A DNA stretch of 64,000 nucleotides, taken from the NCBI RefSeq assembly GCF_000237925.1, contig NC_031496.1:4196650-4260649 (forward strand), in the 5' to 3' direction. Each line of letters begins with the position of its first letter. The first letter of the stretch is position 1. The position numbers and the translations under genes were made by a program. Below are positions 47,821 to 58,245 of this stretch, in pieces. This DNA is from Schistosoma mansoni. Taxonomy: Eukaryota; Platyhelminthes; Trematoda; Strigeidida; Schistosomatidae. Below the pieces are notes generated by a model. It ran no database searches, was not told the origin of the DNA, and was given only the letters and a program-made list of their open reading frames with translations.

Positions 47821-47989
47821 TGAATGTAATTTAACGTTTATCATTTTTAAAAATGAAACTTTTTTTATGAATAATAAATCGCCAAGAAAATACTATGAAA
47901 AAATGTTATACAATAACATTACTCTTCTGTGTAATCAACTTTTACATGGATAGAACGATCAAGTAAATTTTGATTGTTCGTAGGTATAA

Positions 47990-48365
47990 TGATTTAATGA
48001 TGACACTGTGGTGTGGGTTGATTATATCCACATAAGTAGTATATTACGGTGGTCAGACAGAGAATGTATTACAGTAGAAGATCGATAAAGAGAGAACGGA
48101 AACGAAACGCACTTGGTATGAAATTGCATGGACAATAATAATCGAAGACGATGGACTGGTATTTGCAGAAGGAATGGTCAAGATTGAGACAATTGATTGA
48201 TAGTTTGCAAATTAACTGTTTACTGTATGGTTGTCAGGTTTTAGTGAGATAGTCTGTAATTTTCGTGTCAATTACATTCAATTGTCCCCACTCGTGTTCT
48301 TGTTCACTACAATGTGACACCTTTTTCCAGTATGCTACTTCGCATCCCTTCTATGACACATCAGG
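47990..48365 (+). repeat. Dispersed repeat R4, copy 2
   Basis: Shares 'caagattgagac', 'tttgcaaatt', 'tttactgtatggtt' and 'gttcttgttcactac' with 62955-63245 and part of 20618-20835. Confidence 0.6.
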
Positions 48366-48740
48366 TTAGACTCTGATAGTACTTTAAATAGATATCGATA
48401 GGAAGTGTTTATTCGGGACTGTTACTCCTTTTGAAGTACCTATTTGGACTCTTATAATATCCCACTATGTGCTTAACTCATTCTGTATTTTGGCGGTTCG
48501 TGAAACGTGGTGGTTAAGTTAAACTAGCCAGTTAGTCACAGCAAACGTATCTGGTAACTTCCGATAGCTATTCCAAATCGTACAAACCAACTAAACCTCG
48601 CTTCCAAAGAAACAATTCTAGGCTGATAGTACATTAATTAAAGGTCTTCGGAGAGCGGTTAAGCGCTGTGCGGAATACTTTGAATGTTTATACAATGTAT
48701 CCGTTAACATACTAATCCAAAAAGATTTATTCTACTCCCG

Positions 48741-48959
48741 TTACTCTGTTCGAGATGGATTATATTTTCGAGTATCGTAACACTTCTCTAGATGCTGGAT
48801 TGATAACATAATCCCAATTTTTATGAAGAAGTTAAATAAAGATAAAGAATTGTGAGTGAAAGTTTTTGAATTACAATGAACTATACCTAAGAAGGACATG
48901 AAAACAAGTACTAGAACCATGATAGAAGAAAAGGCCAAATAAGCTTGTTTTGTATACAT
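48741..48959 (-). CDS. Candidate secretory first exon (unassigned)
   Basis: From the Met at 48959 the minus strand encodes a convincing signal peptide (a hydrophobic stretch with VLVLVFMSFLGIVHC) and then a short polar segment with one further Cys. No domain can be named. Its strand and position would suit a 5' exon of the glypican gene, but 25 kb separates it from the first recognised exon and no donor is decisive. It may also be a chance frame. Confidence 0.22.
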   Translation of the reverse strand: MYTKQAYLAFSSIMVLVLVFMSFLGIVHCNSKTFTHNSLSLFNFFIKIGIMLSIQHLEKCYDTRKYNPSRTE

Positions 48960-49695
48960 AATTTTGGCTTTTCTAAATGTATATATCAAATGCTTTAGCT
49001 ATTCCAAAGATACGAAAGCTTACTATCTTTGGAAAACTTTTGTTTACCTTGTAATTTGATGAATACAGAGTCTATTTTGGTCGAATAACTCTTGTCAGTC
49101 AGCTAAATCATAGGATCAGGCACATATGCATGGGTTCAAGTTGCCACACCTCATTAGCACAACAAGGTGAACACCAAATCCATAGAAGTAGTTACTTCAA
49201 TCGTATTATTGTATAAAATAAATGTAGCATATAAGGATATTGTAGCTGTAAATAATTCCCCAAAATCAATAGCTCATTAAGTGTTCGACATTGGATGCTG
49301 ACCACGTTGTTTAAGTGGACTTGTTTAGCTGAAGGCTTTCGGTCATGCATCCGTACCAGATCACGTTGCAACACGGCGTGGGACACAGCTCCTACGTTCA
49401 TTAGCCAGCTTATAGTAAAGGTTCCTCGATATATTGGTAACGTATCAAATATATCTTTCCTGTCTCTTCTCGTCTGACTTCTGGTTTCTATTCGACTGGG
49501 AAAGAACGATTATAGAAGATACTACTGGTTGCTAGTTGCCAAACTAGAATATCCGTTGTATCCTCAGTGGTGAGTCCGACGTGATCTGTCTGCGTAACTC
49601 CTTGTTCTGGTTGCAGGTTATCCCCAGTCACGATTAAGCACACCATAGACCACTTGTACCAATCAGTACTCGACAAATACCCCGGGATATACCAG
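48960..49695. other. Intergenic or intron sequence
   Basis: Nothing recognised with confidence before the Gypsy remnant. Confidence 0.4.
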
Positions 49696-49699
49696 TCGT

Positions 49700-50388
49700 A
49701 ATCGAAATTGCCTTGTGTAACCAGCAATGTTACACATCACATCTCGACTACAGGACCACCTGTATTCTCGAAAGCCCGTCGACTCGCTCCCGAAAAACTT
49801 AGGTTAGCCAAAAACGAATTCGAGCATATGATAGACTTAGGTATAATTCGACCATCGAAAAGTCCATGGTCATCCCCATTGCACATGGTCCCTAAAAAGG
49901 ACAGCAATGATTGGCGGCCAACTGGTGATTATCGGCGTCTGAATGCGAAAACCATTCCCGATCGTTACCCGCTGCCTCATATTCACGATTTGACAGCTAC
50001 CTTGAAAGGTACAACTGTCTTTTCGAAAATCGACTTGGTTAAAGCTTATAACCAAATCCCGATGGCACCTGACGACATTCCTAAAACCGCCATCATCACT
50101 CCTTTCGGTCTTTACGAATTCTTGCGAATGCCTTTTTGTTTAAGAAACGCGGCTCAAACCTTCCAAAGGTTTATAGATGACGTTTTCCGAGGTCTCAACT
50201 TCGTACATGCGTATGTTGATGACTGTCTCATAGCAAGTCCGGACAGAGAATCGTATCTCAAGCATCTGGACATTGTTTTCGATCGACTACACAGGCATGG
50301 CATTACTGTCAACATACAGAAATGCCAAATCGGAACAAACTCCTTGGACTTCTTAGGACACACGACGGAACGGACTGCTGCACAGTAA
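49700..50388 (+). mobile_element. Ty3/Gypsy reverse transcriptase remnant (fossil)
   Basis: Contains most of a Gypsy-type reverse transcriptase, related to but clearly different from the CsRn1-type element at 24.6-30.2 kb. The element is truncated on both sides and is directly followed by LINE pieces. No LTRs are seen. Confidence 0.85.
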
Positions 50389-50558
50389 ACCCGTCCTTTT
50401 GTTGCTAGACGGATATCTCGCCTACGCCATAAATGACGTAAGTTGGCAAAAGCTAGACGAGCCTTCAGTATCCGTGCTAAGATTTCGTCACACACCAGAC
50501 CACAAGGGCTGATGAGACTCCCAAGATAAGTGAAACTGTCAACAATGACTGTATACAC
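50389..50558 (-). mobile_element. LINE reverse transcriptase fragment, inverted
   Basis: The minus strand encodes VDSFTYLGSLISPCGLVCDE, ARILKARLAFANLRHLWRRR and [18 protein letters not shown], the end of an RTE-like reverse transcriptase. It is fused to the Gypsy remnant on one side and a plus-strand LINE on the other. Confidence 0.85.
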
Positions 50559-52335
50559 CTACGCCATTGTTCCACTCAAGTAATAGGGTTAGACAGGGTT
50601 ACCTAATGTCACCATTCGCTTTCAACTTTGCTATCGATGACATTCTGGAAACAACTCTGATGTATGTAAGTAATGGCGGTGTGGATCTGCTGCCTGGAGA
50701 AAGACTTCTCGACCTTGAGTATGCGGATGATATTGTCTTACTATGCGACAATACCCAAGCCATGCAATACACAATTTATCAGTTAGCAATTGGTGTCCTT
50801 AGGTATGGCATGTGTTTTGCACCTTGGAAGTGCGAAGTACTTTTACAAGACTGACATGACCCTAATCCTATAATCACCCTGGGTAGTTAGCAGATTGAAT
50901 TAGTCGAGAAGTTCGTGAGTCTGAGTAGTTGTATAAGTGCTGGAGGTGGCGTGATCGATGAGATCAATTCACGTATAGTGAAAGCCAGAGCGGCTTATGC
51001 TGATCTGGACCATCTTTGGCGCCCTCGTGATGTTAATCTGATTGTAAAAGGATGTGCCCCCAAATGCCCTGGTACGGCCGAGAGTGGGGAGAGTTTGCTC
51101 TCCCTCTCGAAATGCTCTCATATGGCCACGCGAATATATAGCCTCTGCCAGGGAAGTCCTACTCACTGTCTTCTCGTGGCGGGGTGTTGTTCACAAAAGT
51201 GAGAGGACGAAAAGCGAATGTCCGGAGCTTTAATCGGGTTGGTGGATATGGAGGATCCACCTAGGGGAGTTGGAAAACCCTCATTCCAAACCAATGGTAG
51301 ACATGGGCTCCAGTATCCTGAAGGAACGAATGGTGTATGAACCAACTGTTGGTCACCGGCTACCATGGGACTGCATCTCCTTACTATGCTCCACTGCCTT
51401 GTGGACTAGACCTTTAGGTCAAATGCTCGGGGTGTGGCCGCCTAAGAAAACCACCTGCTTCAGTTTGGGCACCTGTGCAGTATCACAGCCCTTACACAAA
51501 TCAAATGAGATTTGTGCGGCTCATATTTATCTGGTGCTTTCTTGTACCAATATTTATGTGTTTAAATAAATAATAAATAGTAAAAGGTCGGATCTACAAA
51601 GCGTCAGTGAGATCAGTTTTGCTCTATGTTTGTGAGACTTGACGTTTTTGAGTTGAGGATGTTGGAAGACTTTAAGTGTTTGATCATTATTGTCCGGAGG
51701 ATTGCTGACATCTAATCGTAACACCATGTTAGTAATGCAGAGGTTCTGCGTCGTGTGTTCGGGCACAGTGACGATAATTCAATTATTGTGACTATCTTGG
51801 AACATCGACTTCTGTGGCTTGGACATGTCCTACGGATGTGCTCTCAGAGAATTCCACGTTGTACATTATTTGCCGGCGCTGGGACCTGTTGGAAAAAGCA
51901 GAGAGGTGATCATTGTATAATGAAGTTCGGTGGTATGAAGGAATTCTGTACAAGACTGGCTTCTGTTGGTCCTTCACGACTCCCTAGTTTGGGTCCTAGA
52001 GATGATACAACACAGTGGCTAGAGACGTTATCAGACATGACTCAGAATAAACGCCAGTGGCAATCCTGCTGTAACTTTCTTTTACTTTTTTTCATGAGAA
52101 ATGAACGTAACTTTAACTGAAAGAATTCTTTCTTGTTATATTTTTGCTAAATGGAATGCCTCTCCAATTATTATTATTTCACTTTCATACATTAATTTCT
52201 GTTCGTTGTTGTTTTCCTTTTTCTTATACGCATTTTACATTCTCTATCTCTTCACAACCTCATTGTTATTGTGTGGCGCGTATGTATTTGGTGTCCCTTT
52301 GTACCAATGTTTATCTGTTTTAATAAATAAATATC
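50559..52335 (+). mobile_element. RTE-like LINE, 5'-truncated, interrupted by a passenger repeat
   Basis: The plus-strand copy begins inside reverse transcriptase (SNRVRQGYLMSPFAFNFAID, EYADDIVLLCDN). It continues through 'ARAAYADLDHLWRPRDVNLIVKG' to 51051, is interrupted at 51052-51579, then resumes to the C-terminal frame (51755-52120: LEHRLLWLGHVLRM, GPRDDTTQWLETLSDM). It ends in the family's 3' tail at about 52265-52335. It is the same family as 1926-5150. Confidence 0.9.
51044..51587 (+). mobile_element. Copy 8 of the ~520-base passenger repeat, nested in the LINE
   Basis: Full-length plus-strand copy ('gcccccaaatgccctgg' at about 51056 to the (AAAT)n tail at 51579). The direct repeat 'gtaaaagg' at 51044-51051 and 51580-51587 is the duplicated LINE target. 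Both the host LINE and this repeat end in the same ~60-base tail. Confidence 0.93.
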
Positions 52336-52944
52336 GACGAACGTAGGTCTACTGGAATACACTAACCTCGAGGCTGACTCAATTAATGTTTCCTTGAGGA
52401 GTTCAGGAATCTTCAACATGCCTGTAGCTATGTTTTACATGCTCTTTGCCATTGGTGAATTGAAAGCTAATTCCAATTGATACGAATAAATAATTACTGA
52501 AGCGATTTAGTGTTTCGACTACTTCATAGATTTGAGGAATCGCATGATTATCAACTGTTTGGTTTATGAGATGATCTTAGCTTAATTGTAAACCTGCAAC
52601 AACACTTCTTCCATTAAAAAGAATGGAAATATTTCAACGTAGAAAGTTTTCTTTTCGACGATATCATTATTTGAAGTTATACAGTCGTATTTACAAGTAA
52701 TTATTTTTTCATGTAGGAGTTCATAGTAATATAGGGGAGTTTCAAAGAATTATCAAAGGTAGTCAAACCTTTCCAGGTGGAAGTCAATAAAGATGAAGTG
52801 ACATTCACAAAATTGTCAAGATTATGAAAGAGCTACAAGCATTGAATTAAATCATTACAAAATGGAAGGATGTTATTTCAACGCATTTGAAGTTTTTTAG
52901 TAATTGAATAGAATGGGTTGGATCATTCAGCAAAGTAATTGATT
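52336..52944. other. Non-coding stretch
   Basis: Nothing recognised. Confidence 0.4.
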
Positions 52945-53310
52945 ATAATCATATGCTCACTAGTAACTGACTTCAAGAGATATTTCTTGGAGTTCTAGTG
53001 AGAAGCAGTGACCAGAGGAGTTCAACCAGGTCCGTTGTGAGATATCATCTCACTAAAGACAATAGTGAACGGTTGCCCAACTTTGTGGATTGGTTGAAGT
53101 TAGACATTAACATCACTGGATGCCGGCCAGCTTAGTTGTCCAGAGGGTAAGCGCTCGCACGCTAGACTGGTAGGTCCTGGGTTCGAATCTCGCTCGCGAG
53201 GTGGGATCATGGATGCGCACTACTGAGGAGTCCCATCATAGGATGAAACAGCTGTCCAGTGTTTCCAGGTTTTTCATGATAATCTAGCTTCAATTGACTA
53301 ATGATTTCAA
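52945..53310 (+). mobile_element. tRNA-promoter/hammerhead SINE copy, long form
   Basis: Leader 52945-53115 (matched inverted at 9505-9668), then an A-box-like 'ttagttgtccagaggg' (about 53131), a B-box-like 'gggttcgaat' (about 53177), a hammerhead block at 53213-53268, and the tail ending 'gactaatgatttcaacta'. The ribozyme core CTGAGGAG, GAAAC, GTC is intact, and stem I pairs GCACT with AGTGT around it. Confidence 0.82.
53213..53268 (+). ncRNA. Hammerhead ribozyme motif, intact core
   Basis: CTGAGGAG (53223-53230), stem II TCC/GGA, GAAAC, a two-to-three-pair stem III (AGCT loop) and cleavage triplet GTC (53254-53256). All conserved core bases are present, with a few mismatches in stem I. By known hammerhead chemistry the RNA would cut after the C of GTC; activity here is inference. 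Confidence 0.7.
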
Positions 53311-53654
53311 CTATAAAATAAACTTTTCCATAAACATTCTTGTTATCGATTCATTATTATTATGTCCTTACTTCATGGTTTACATAATGAGATGTACTGA
53401 ACTTTAATATATGAAGGTTGGTTTGTGATTCTTTCAATTCTGTAATGATAGCTAACAACTAGGTGGTTAATTTAGTGATGCAAATTTTCTGGACTACATG
53501 TTTAGCTCAAAAAAAGCTATACGGGTGTTTTCTGACAAAGGCTTAAAAGACAAGGAATCAATTGCAAAATACCACAGCTGCTATCAGTCTGTTCTGAAAG
53601 TGTAGCGAACAAAGTGCAGAAGACAAATTTGTTAGTTAATACTAAATTACAAAC

Positions 53655-53775
53655 TTTCTCAGCGTTTTTTTAGCGAGTTAGTTTTCTACGGGATGGGGTG
53701 GCTAACATCATGGCCAACCCTCCTCCTTTACCCGGTCTTGGGACCGGCAGAAAGTCTAGAAGAGCTACATACGGA
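53655..53775 (-). mobile_element. 5' leader fragment of RTE-like LINE
   Basis: Inverse match to 32821-32960 ('gggatggggt', 'cccggtcttgggaccgg'). No coding part is attached. Confidence 0.75.
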
Positions 53776-54189
53776 GTTGTAAAATACAAAAACTATACAT
53801 TAAATACTTCATTTACACGTCTTCCAACAATTACCTCTTACAAACTTCATTGTTATTACAATTACTGTCTGTTTACATTTCTGTTCTCTTCAGTTCAATC
53901 TTCTCAACCTTTTTCTACCAGGCATTCTAATTCTGATTGATGTTACATACTACTTATATTGACAGATATAAGTAACAAACACCACAAAATCAATATTTCA
54001 AGGTAACATAATGTTAACCTTTGTCAATCTAGTTTCAGTTAATGTTAACATCTTCGAATGACTGTTCACTGATATTTGAGGGTAAATTTGCTGAAGTGAA
54101 AATAAATGATTGACTTAGTGGAAAAGATTACTTTTACAATTCACAACTAAGCTTACAGGGTAGTTTTAATATCACCAAATTATTATGGT

Positions 54190-54918
54190 CAGTTAACAGC
54201 AGTCTCTGCATCAATAGGCATCAACATACACAAAGGAAAAAGCAAGATTCTTAAATACAACATGGAGAACACCAACTCAATCACACTTGATGGAGAATCT
54301 CTGGAAGATGTAGAAATATTCACGTACACGGGAAGCATCATTGATGAACAAGGAGGATCGGATGCAGATGTGAAGGAGAGGATTGGCAAAGCAACGACCT
54401 CATTTCTACAATTGAAGAACATATGGAACTCAAAACAACTGTCAACTAATTTTAAAGTAAGAATCTTCAATACGAACGTCAAGACAGTCAGTCCTACTGT
54501 ACAGAGATGAAACGTGGAGAACTACCACATCCATCGTCAAGAAGGTACAAGTATTTATAAACAGTTGTCTTCGCAAAATCCTCAACATTTACTGACCGGA
54601 TAGCATCAGCAACAGTGTTTTATGGGAGAGAACAAACCAGCTTCCAGCTGAAGAGGAAATTAGCAAAAGACTTTGGAACTGGATAGAACATACATTGAGG
54701 AAATCACGAAACTGCATCACGAGGCAAGCCCTAACATGAAATCCTGAAAGGAAGAGGAAAAAAAGGAAGGCCAAAGAACACATTACGCCGGGAAATAGAA
54801 TCAGATATGAAAAGGATGAATAAGTACTGGAAAGGTTTGCCTGGGACAGGGTTGAATGGAGAATGCTGGTGTGCAGCTTATGCTCCTGTACGAGAGGTAA
54901 CAGGCGTAAGTATGTAAA
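54190..54918 (+). mobile_element. RTE-like LINE 3' fragment
   Basis: Reverse transcriptase end (54262-54510: NSITLDGESLEDVE, IIDEQGGSDADVKERIGKA, FLQLKNIWNSKQLS) and the C-terminal part, ending in the 'ggtaacaggcgtaagt' tail near 54905. Frame-broken; same family as 32.8-34.8 kb. Confidence 0.85.
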
Positions 54919-55364
54919 ATTATGGTCAATACAAGGATATTTATTCAGTTTTGAGAAATTCCATATGTTTGTCTTCCCACAATCCAACTAAAATTGTATC
55001 TATTCAGCTACTAAGGAATTTATCTTAGTGAATAATAGTTGGATAGTAATATCTAAATCTGTCTTATTTCATATTGATATTTCTCAATCACTGATGTATA
55101 ATGATCAAGAATTAACTTTGCTTTCCTAGCATACTTAGTTATAAATCAAGATACAATTATAAATTTTCTACAAGGATCAATTTTAGTCCTAAATAACAGT
55201 GGGAAGATACAAGTAATCAATACCAAGTGAATTTAAGCTTCACCCTATCGCACAAGCAAGTGGCTATCAGGACTCAGTAGCTAAGTGTATAATGTGATGG
55301 CGTTTAAAGCGAACTGTACCAGGTTCGAGTCCCAGAGTGAATATCAACTCTGATATGCAGGTTT

Positions 55365-55418
55365 ACATCTAGCTGACGAGTCCCAAATAGGACGAAACAC
55401 GTGTCCAACTGGATTCCA
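55365..55418 (+). ncRNA. Hammerhead ribozyme, unit 1
   Basis: CTGACGAG at 55373, stem II TCC-CAAATA-GGA, CGAAAC, stem III ACGT loop, cleavage triplet GTC at 55403-55405, then stem I CTGGAT. The core is intact. Stem I has one mismatch and a CAA bulge after the cleavage site. Confidence 0.82.
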
Positions 55419-55704
55419 CTTCTACCCACTATCCATCTTTGCTTACAATGCTTATGAATTAAGGTAATATCAATGCAATATGCACAGCATGCACAGGATG
55501 CCAATAAGAGACTCATCAATTGCAGTCCCAAATATTAATGGGAAGATTCAAACAAATAATACCAAGTGAATTTAAAACTTCACCGCATTGCACAAGCAAG
55601 TGGCTATCAGGACTCAGTAGCTAAGTGTAAAATGTGATGGCGTTTGAAGTGAACGGTACTGAGTTCGAGTCTCGGATTCAACATCAACTCTGAGATACAG
55701 GTAT

Positions 55705-55758
55705 ACATCCAGCTGACGAGTCTCAAATAGGACGAAACACGTGTCCAACTGGATTCCA
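55705..55758 (+). ncRNA. Hammerhead ribozyme, unit 2
   Basis: CTGACGAG at 55713 and GTC at 55743-55745. Core intact; stem I ATCCAG/CTGGAT is perfectly complementary apart from the CAA bulge. One change in the stem II loop side. This is the best candidate for a still active ribozyme in the window. Confidence 0.84.
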
Positions 55759-56177
55759 CTTCTACCCACTATCCATCTTTGCTTCTAATGACTATACTAT
55801 AGTTCATTTCAATAATAACTATTTTGAATTGAAATCTATTCTTACATAGGTAACACAACACTAATTTATGATTGGTTAAACTATTAACACACATGTCTTT
55901 CTTTTTAACGAATATTATTCATTTAGTGTGCACCATTGAATTAGTTGTGTAGAAACATTTTTTTGTTGGGGGGAATTCGATTTGTTCAATTACATTTTCC
56001 CTTATCTTTCTTATTGGCTCATATTCATTTTTTTTTAATTTTGTGCTAAAATCAATATCTTTAAAGGTACAAATCTATATTACATTAAGATAACTAACAT
56101 CATAATACATTTATACCCAGAACACCGTTCTTCACTTATTATTATAATAAATAGTTACCATAGCAACAAAATTGAAT

Positions 56178-56703
56178 ATGTCCATTCAATTATTTTTTTT
56201 ATTTTTTACTCATATTATCTTCATTCAAATCATTCATAGTAGTCAATATGATAATGATGATCATCATCATTATTATGAACCTTCCAAAAGTTTACAATCT
56301 CCAACTATCCTAAAACAGATAGAAGATGAATGTAATAAATGTGATCGTAAAAAATGTTCACCTATTATCCAATGTAATGTTGGTATAGTACGTGATAAAT
56401 GTGGTTGTTGTGATATATGTGCATTAGAAGAAGCCCAATTATGTAATATACCTAATGATTTTATAAATGGTATATTAAAACAAGGAATTACATGGTATGG
56501 TATATGTGGTACCGATTTAGAATGTCGTAAACGTACAGATATTGATTCAAAAATAATTGAATCACAAAGTATATGTTATTGTGTTAAATCAGGTAAAGTA
56601 TGCGGTTCCGATGGGATAACATATTCAAAATGTAAAATGAATGCAACTATTATTTCATCAAATGGTACAGTGATACCAATTAGTGAAGGACCTTGTCAAA
56701 CTG
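56178..56703 (+). CDS. Secreted IGFBP-Kazal-Ig protein, first exon
   Basis: The start is the ATG at 56178; the upstream in-frame TTG at 56172 is not a likely start. The order is signal peptide (residues 1 to about 22: LFFLFFTHIIFIQIIHS), an Asp/His-rich linker, an IGFBP N-terminal domain with the CGCCDIC signature (about residues 50-125), and a Kazal-type domain (about 130-172: VCGSDGITYSKC, GPC). This layout is that of IGFBP7/IGFBPL1/KAZALD1-type extracellular proteins, which bind growth factors or matrix. True IGF binding is not implied. It ends in phase 1 at GTAAGT (56704), and the Ig exon at 61450 completes the codon. N-X-S/T sites are present in the Kazal part. Confidence 0.9.
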
Positions 56704-56789
56704 GTAAGTTACTGTTTTCTAAAGGTTTATATAATGGTGATTATTTAAATGAATGTTAATAAGTATGTAAAAATATAATTTATGAAAGT

Positions 56790-57213
56790 ATGGCGGCGGA
56801 AACGTGAAGAACAACGAAGGCTACCACCTAGAAGTTATAGATGTTTATCAATAGTTGTCTACACAAAATACTTTGGATCCGTTGACCAGACACTATCAGC
56901 AACAAGTTACTGTGAGAGAGAACAAACTGGATTTCAGTGGAGGAAGAAATCAGGTAGAAGCGCTGGAAGTGGATAGGACACATTGAGGAAATCACCCAAC
57001 TGTATCACAAGACAAGCCCCTACCCAGAATTCTCAAGGCCAGAGGAGAAGAAGAAGACTAAAGAACACATTACTCCGAGAAATAGAGACAGACATGAGAA
57101 GAATGAACAACAATTGAATAGAACTAAAAAGGAAGGCCTAGGACAGAGTGGGTTGGAGAATGCTGGTCGGTGGCCTATGCTCCATTTGTGGTAACAGGCG
57201 TAAGTAAGTAATA
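56790..57213 (+). mobile_element. RTE-like LINE 3'-end fragment
   Basis: Decayed C-terminal region ('actatcagcaacaag', 'gagagagaacaaactgg') ending in 'ggtaacaggcgtaagtaag' at 57191-57210. It lies in the first intron of the IGFBP-Kazal-Ig gene. Confidence 0.8.
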
Positions 57214-57322
57214 TATCATGAAAAAAAATCCTACTATGACTTGAAAGACAGTAAAATGATGTTTCTTAACTTAAAAGCATAAGGTCTGTTATGAATTTTA
57301 AAAAGAAGGCCCTATGCCAATT

Positions 57323-57824
57323 TGTTGTAATTTTATGCCTGGCTTTTATCACGTGATTTATTCACCAATCGAAATATGACTTTTCCAATCTTAACACTGT
57401 GCCAAATCAATGACGTTCGACCAGTATGAGTAGTCTAGCGTCCTTATTGGTCCCTTGTCCGCCTAGACCATACAATTGAGTCTAAAAACACCAATTACAG
57501 CTTCTGCTGTGCGGATCATTTATTTCAAGCATATTCGGTTTATATACCAGCTAAACAGACCGCATCCCATCATAAAATAGAAGGATCAAGTCAAAATGTG
57601 ACTGTGAATGTGGGAAACAGTAATCAATAAACTGAATATAATTTAGGGACAGTAAATCGTATAATAATAATTCATAGATCCAAATGAAGCTTATAATAAT
57701 ATGAATATAGATATATACAATCTAATTACTCAATAGTTAAACAATAACAATATATGTATAGAATAATCGTCCACTAATAGATCCCGGAAGTTACCCGTAC
57801 TTATGTCTTTGCTGGGATATAACA
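57323..57824 (-). mobile_element. LTR-like repeat, family L1 (fossil)
   Basis: About 502 bases, same orientation and family as 46765-47279 but more diverged; ends TGTTGT...ATAACA. No target duplication can be seen. Confidence 0.65.
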
Positions 57825-57959
57825 TAGTCTCATTCTTCTTACTATTTATTCTAAGAAGTTCAATTATCATGAAGATTTTACTTATTTAGTGGTAATAATT
57901 TTCATTTCAGAATATAACTTTCGAAATCTTAGCACATTTTGTATTTAATCTGAACTTAT

Positions 57960-58245
57960 CAGTTACTATCACAAGGGGGTTTTGTGGAGATTTTAGTAAT
58001 TTTATATAGTTAAGATCATGAGTCAATTGACATTAACACCATTGTATGCCGGCTTAGTGGTCTATCGGTTAAGTGATCTGACGCGAGACTAGCAGGTCCT
58101 GGGTTCGAATCTCGCTCGCGAGGCGGGATCGTGGATGAGCACTGCTGAGGAGTCCCACAATAGGACGAGTTGGCCGTCCAGTGATTCCAGGTTGCCCATG
58201 GTGGTCTAGCTCCAATTGACTCATGATCTTAACTATATAAAATTA
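57960..58245. mobile_element. Foldback pair of tRNA-promoter/hammerhead SINE pieces
   Basis: A tail fragment in minus orientation (about 57960-58030) faces a near-complete plus copy (58046-58245). Their ends make a perfect 33-base inverted repeat (57997-58029 and 58213-58245). The plus copy has an A-box-like 'ttagtggtctatcgg', a B-box-like 'gggttcgaat' (about 58101) and a hammerhead block at 58136-58190 whose GAAA is changed to GAGT, so it is probably inactive. Confidence 0.82.

Larger units (their letters stand above)
55201..55800 (+). repeat. Tandem dimer of hammerhead (Sm-alpha-type) repeat
   Basis: Two head-to-tail units start at 55201 and 55540 (period 339), each with 'aataccaagtgaattta', 'caagtggctatcaggactca', a B-box-like 'gttcgagtc' and a hammerhead block. 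A linker (55445-55539) joins them, and the same linker occurs inverted at 58473-58570. The organisation matches the Sm-alpha hammerhead SINE family of schistosomes. Confidence 0.88.
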
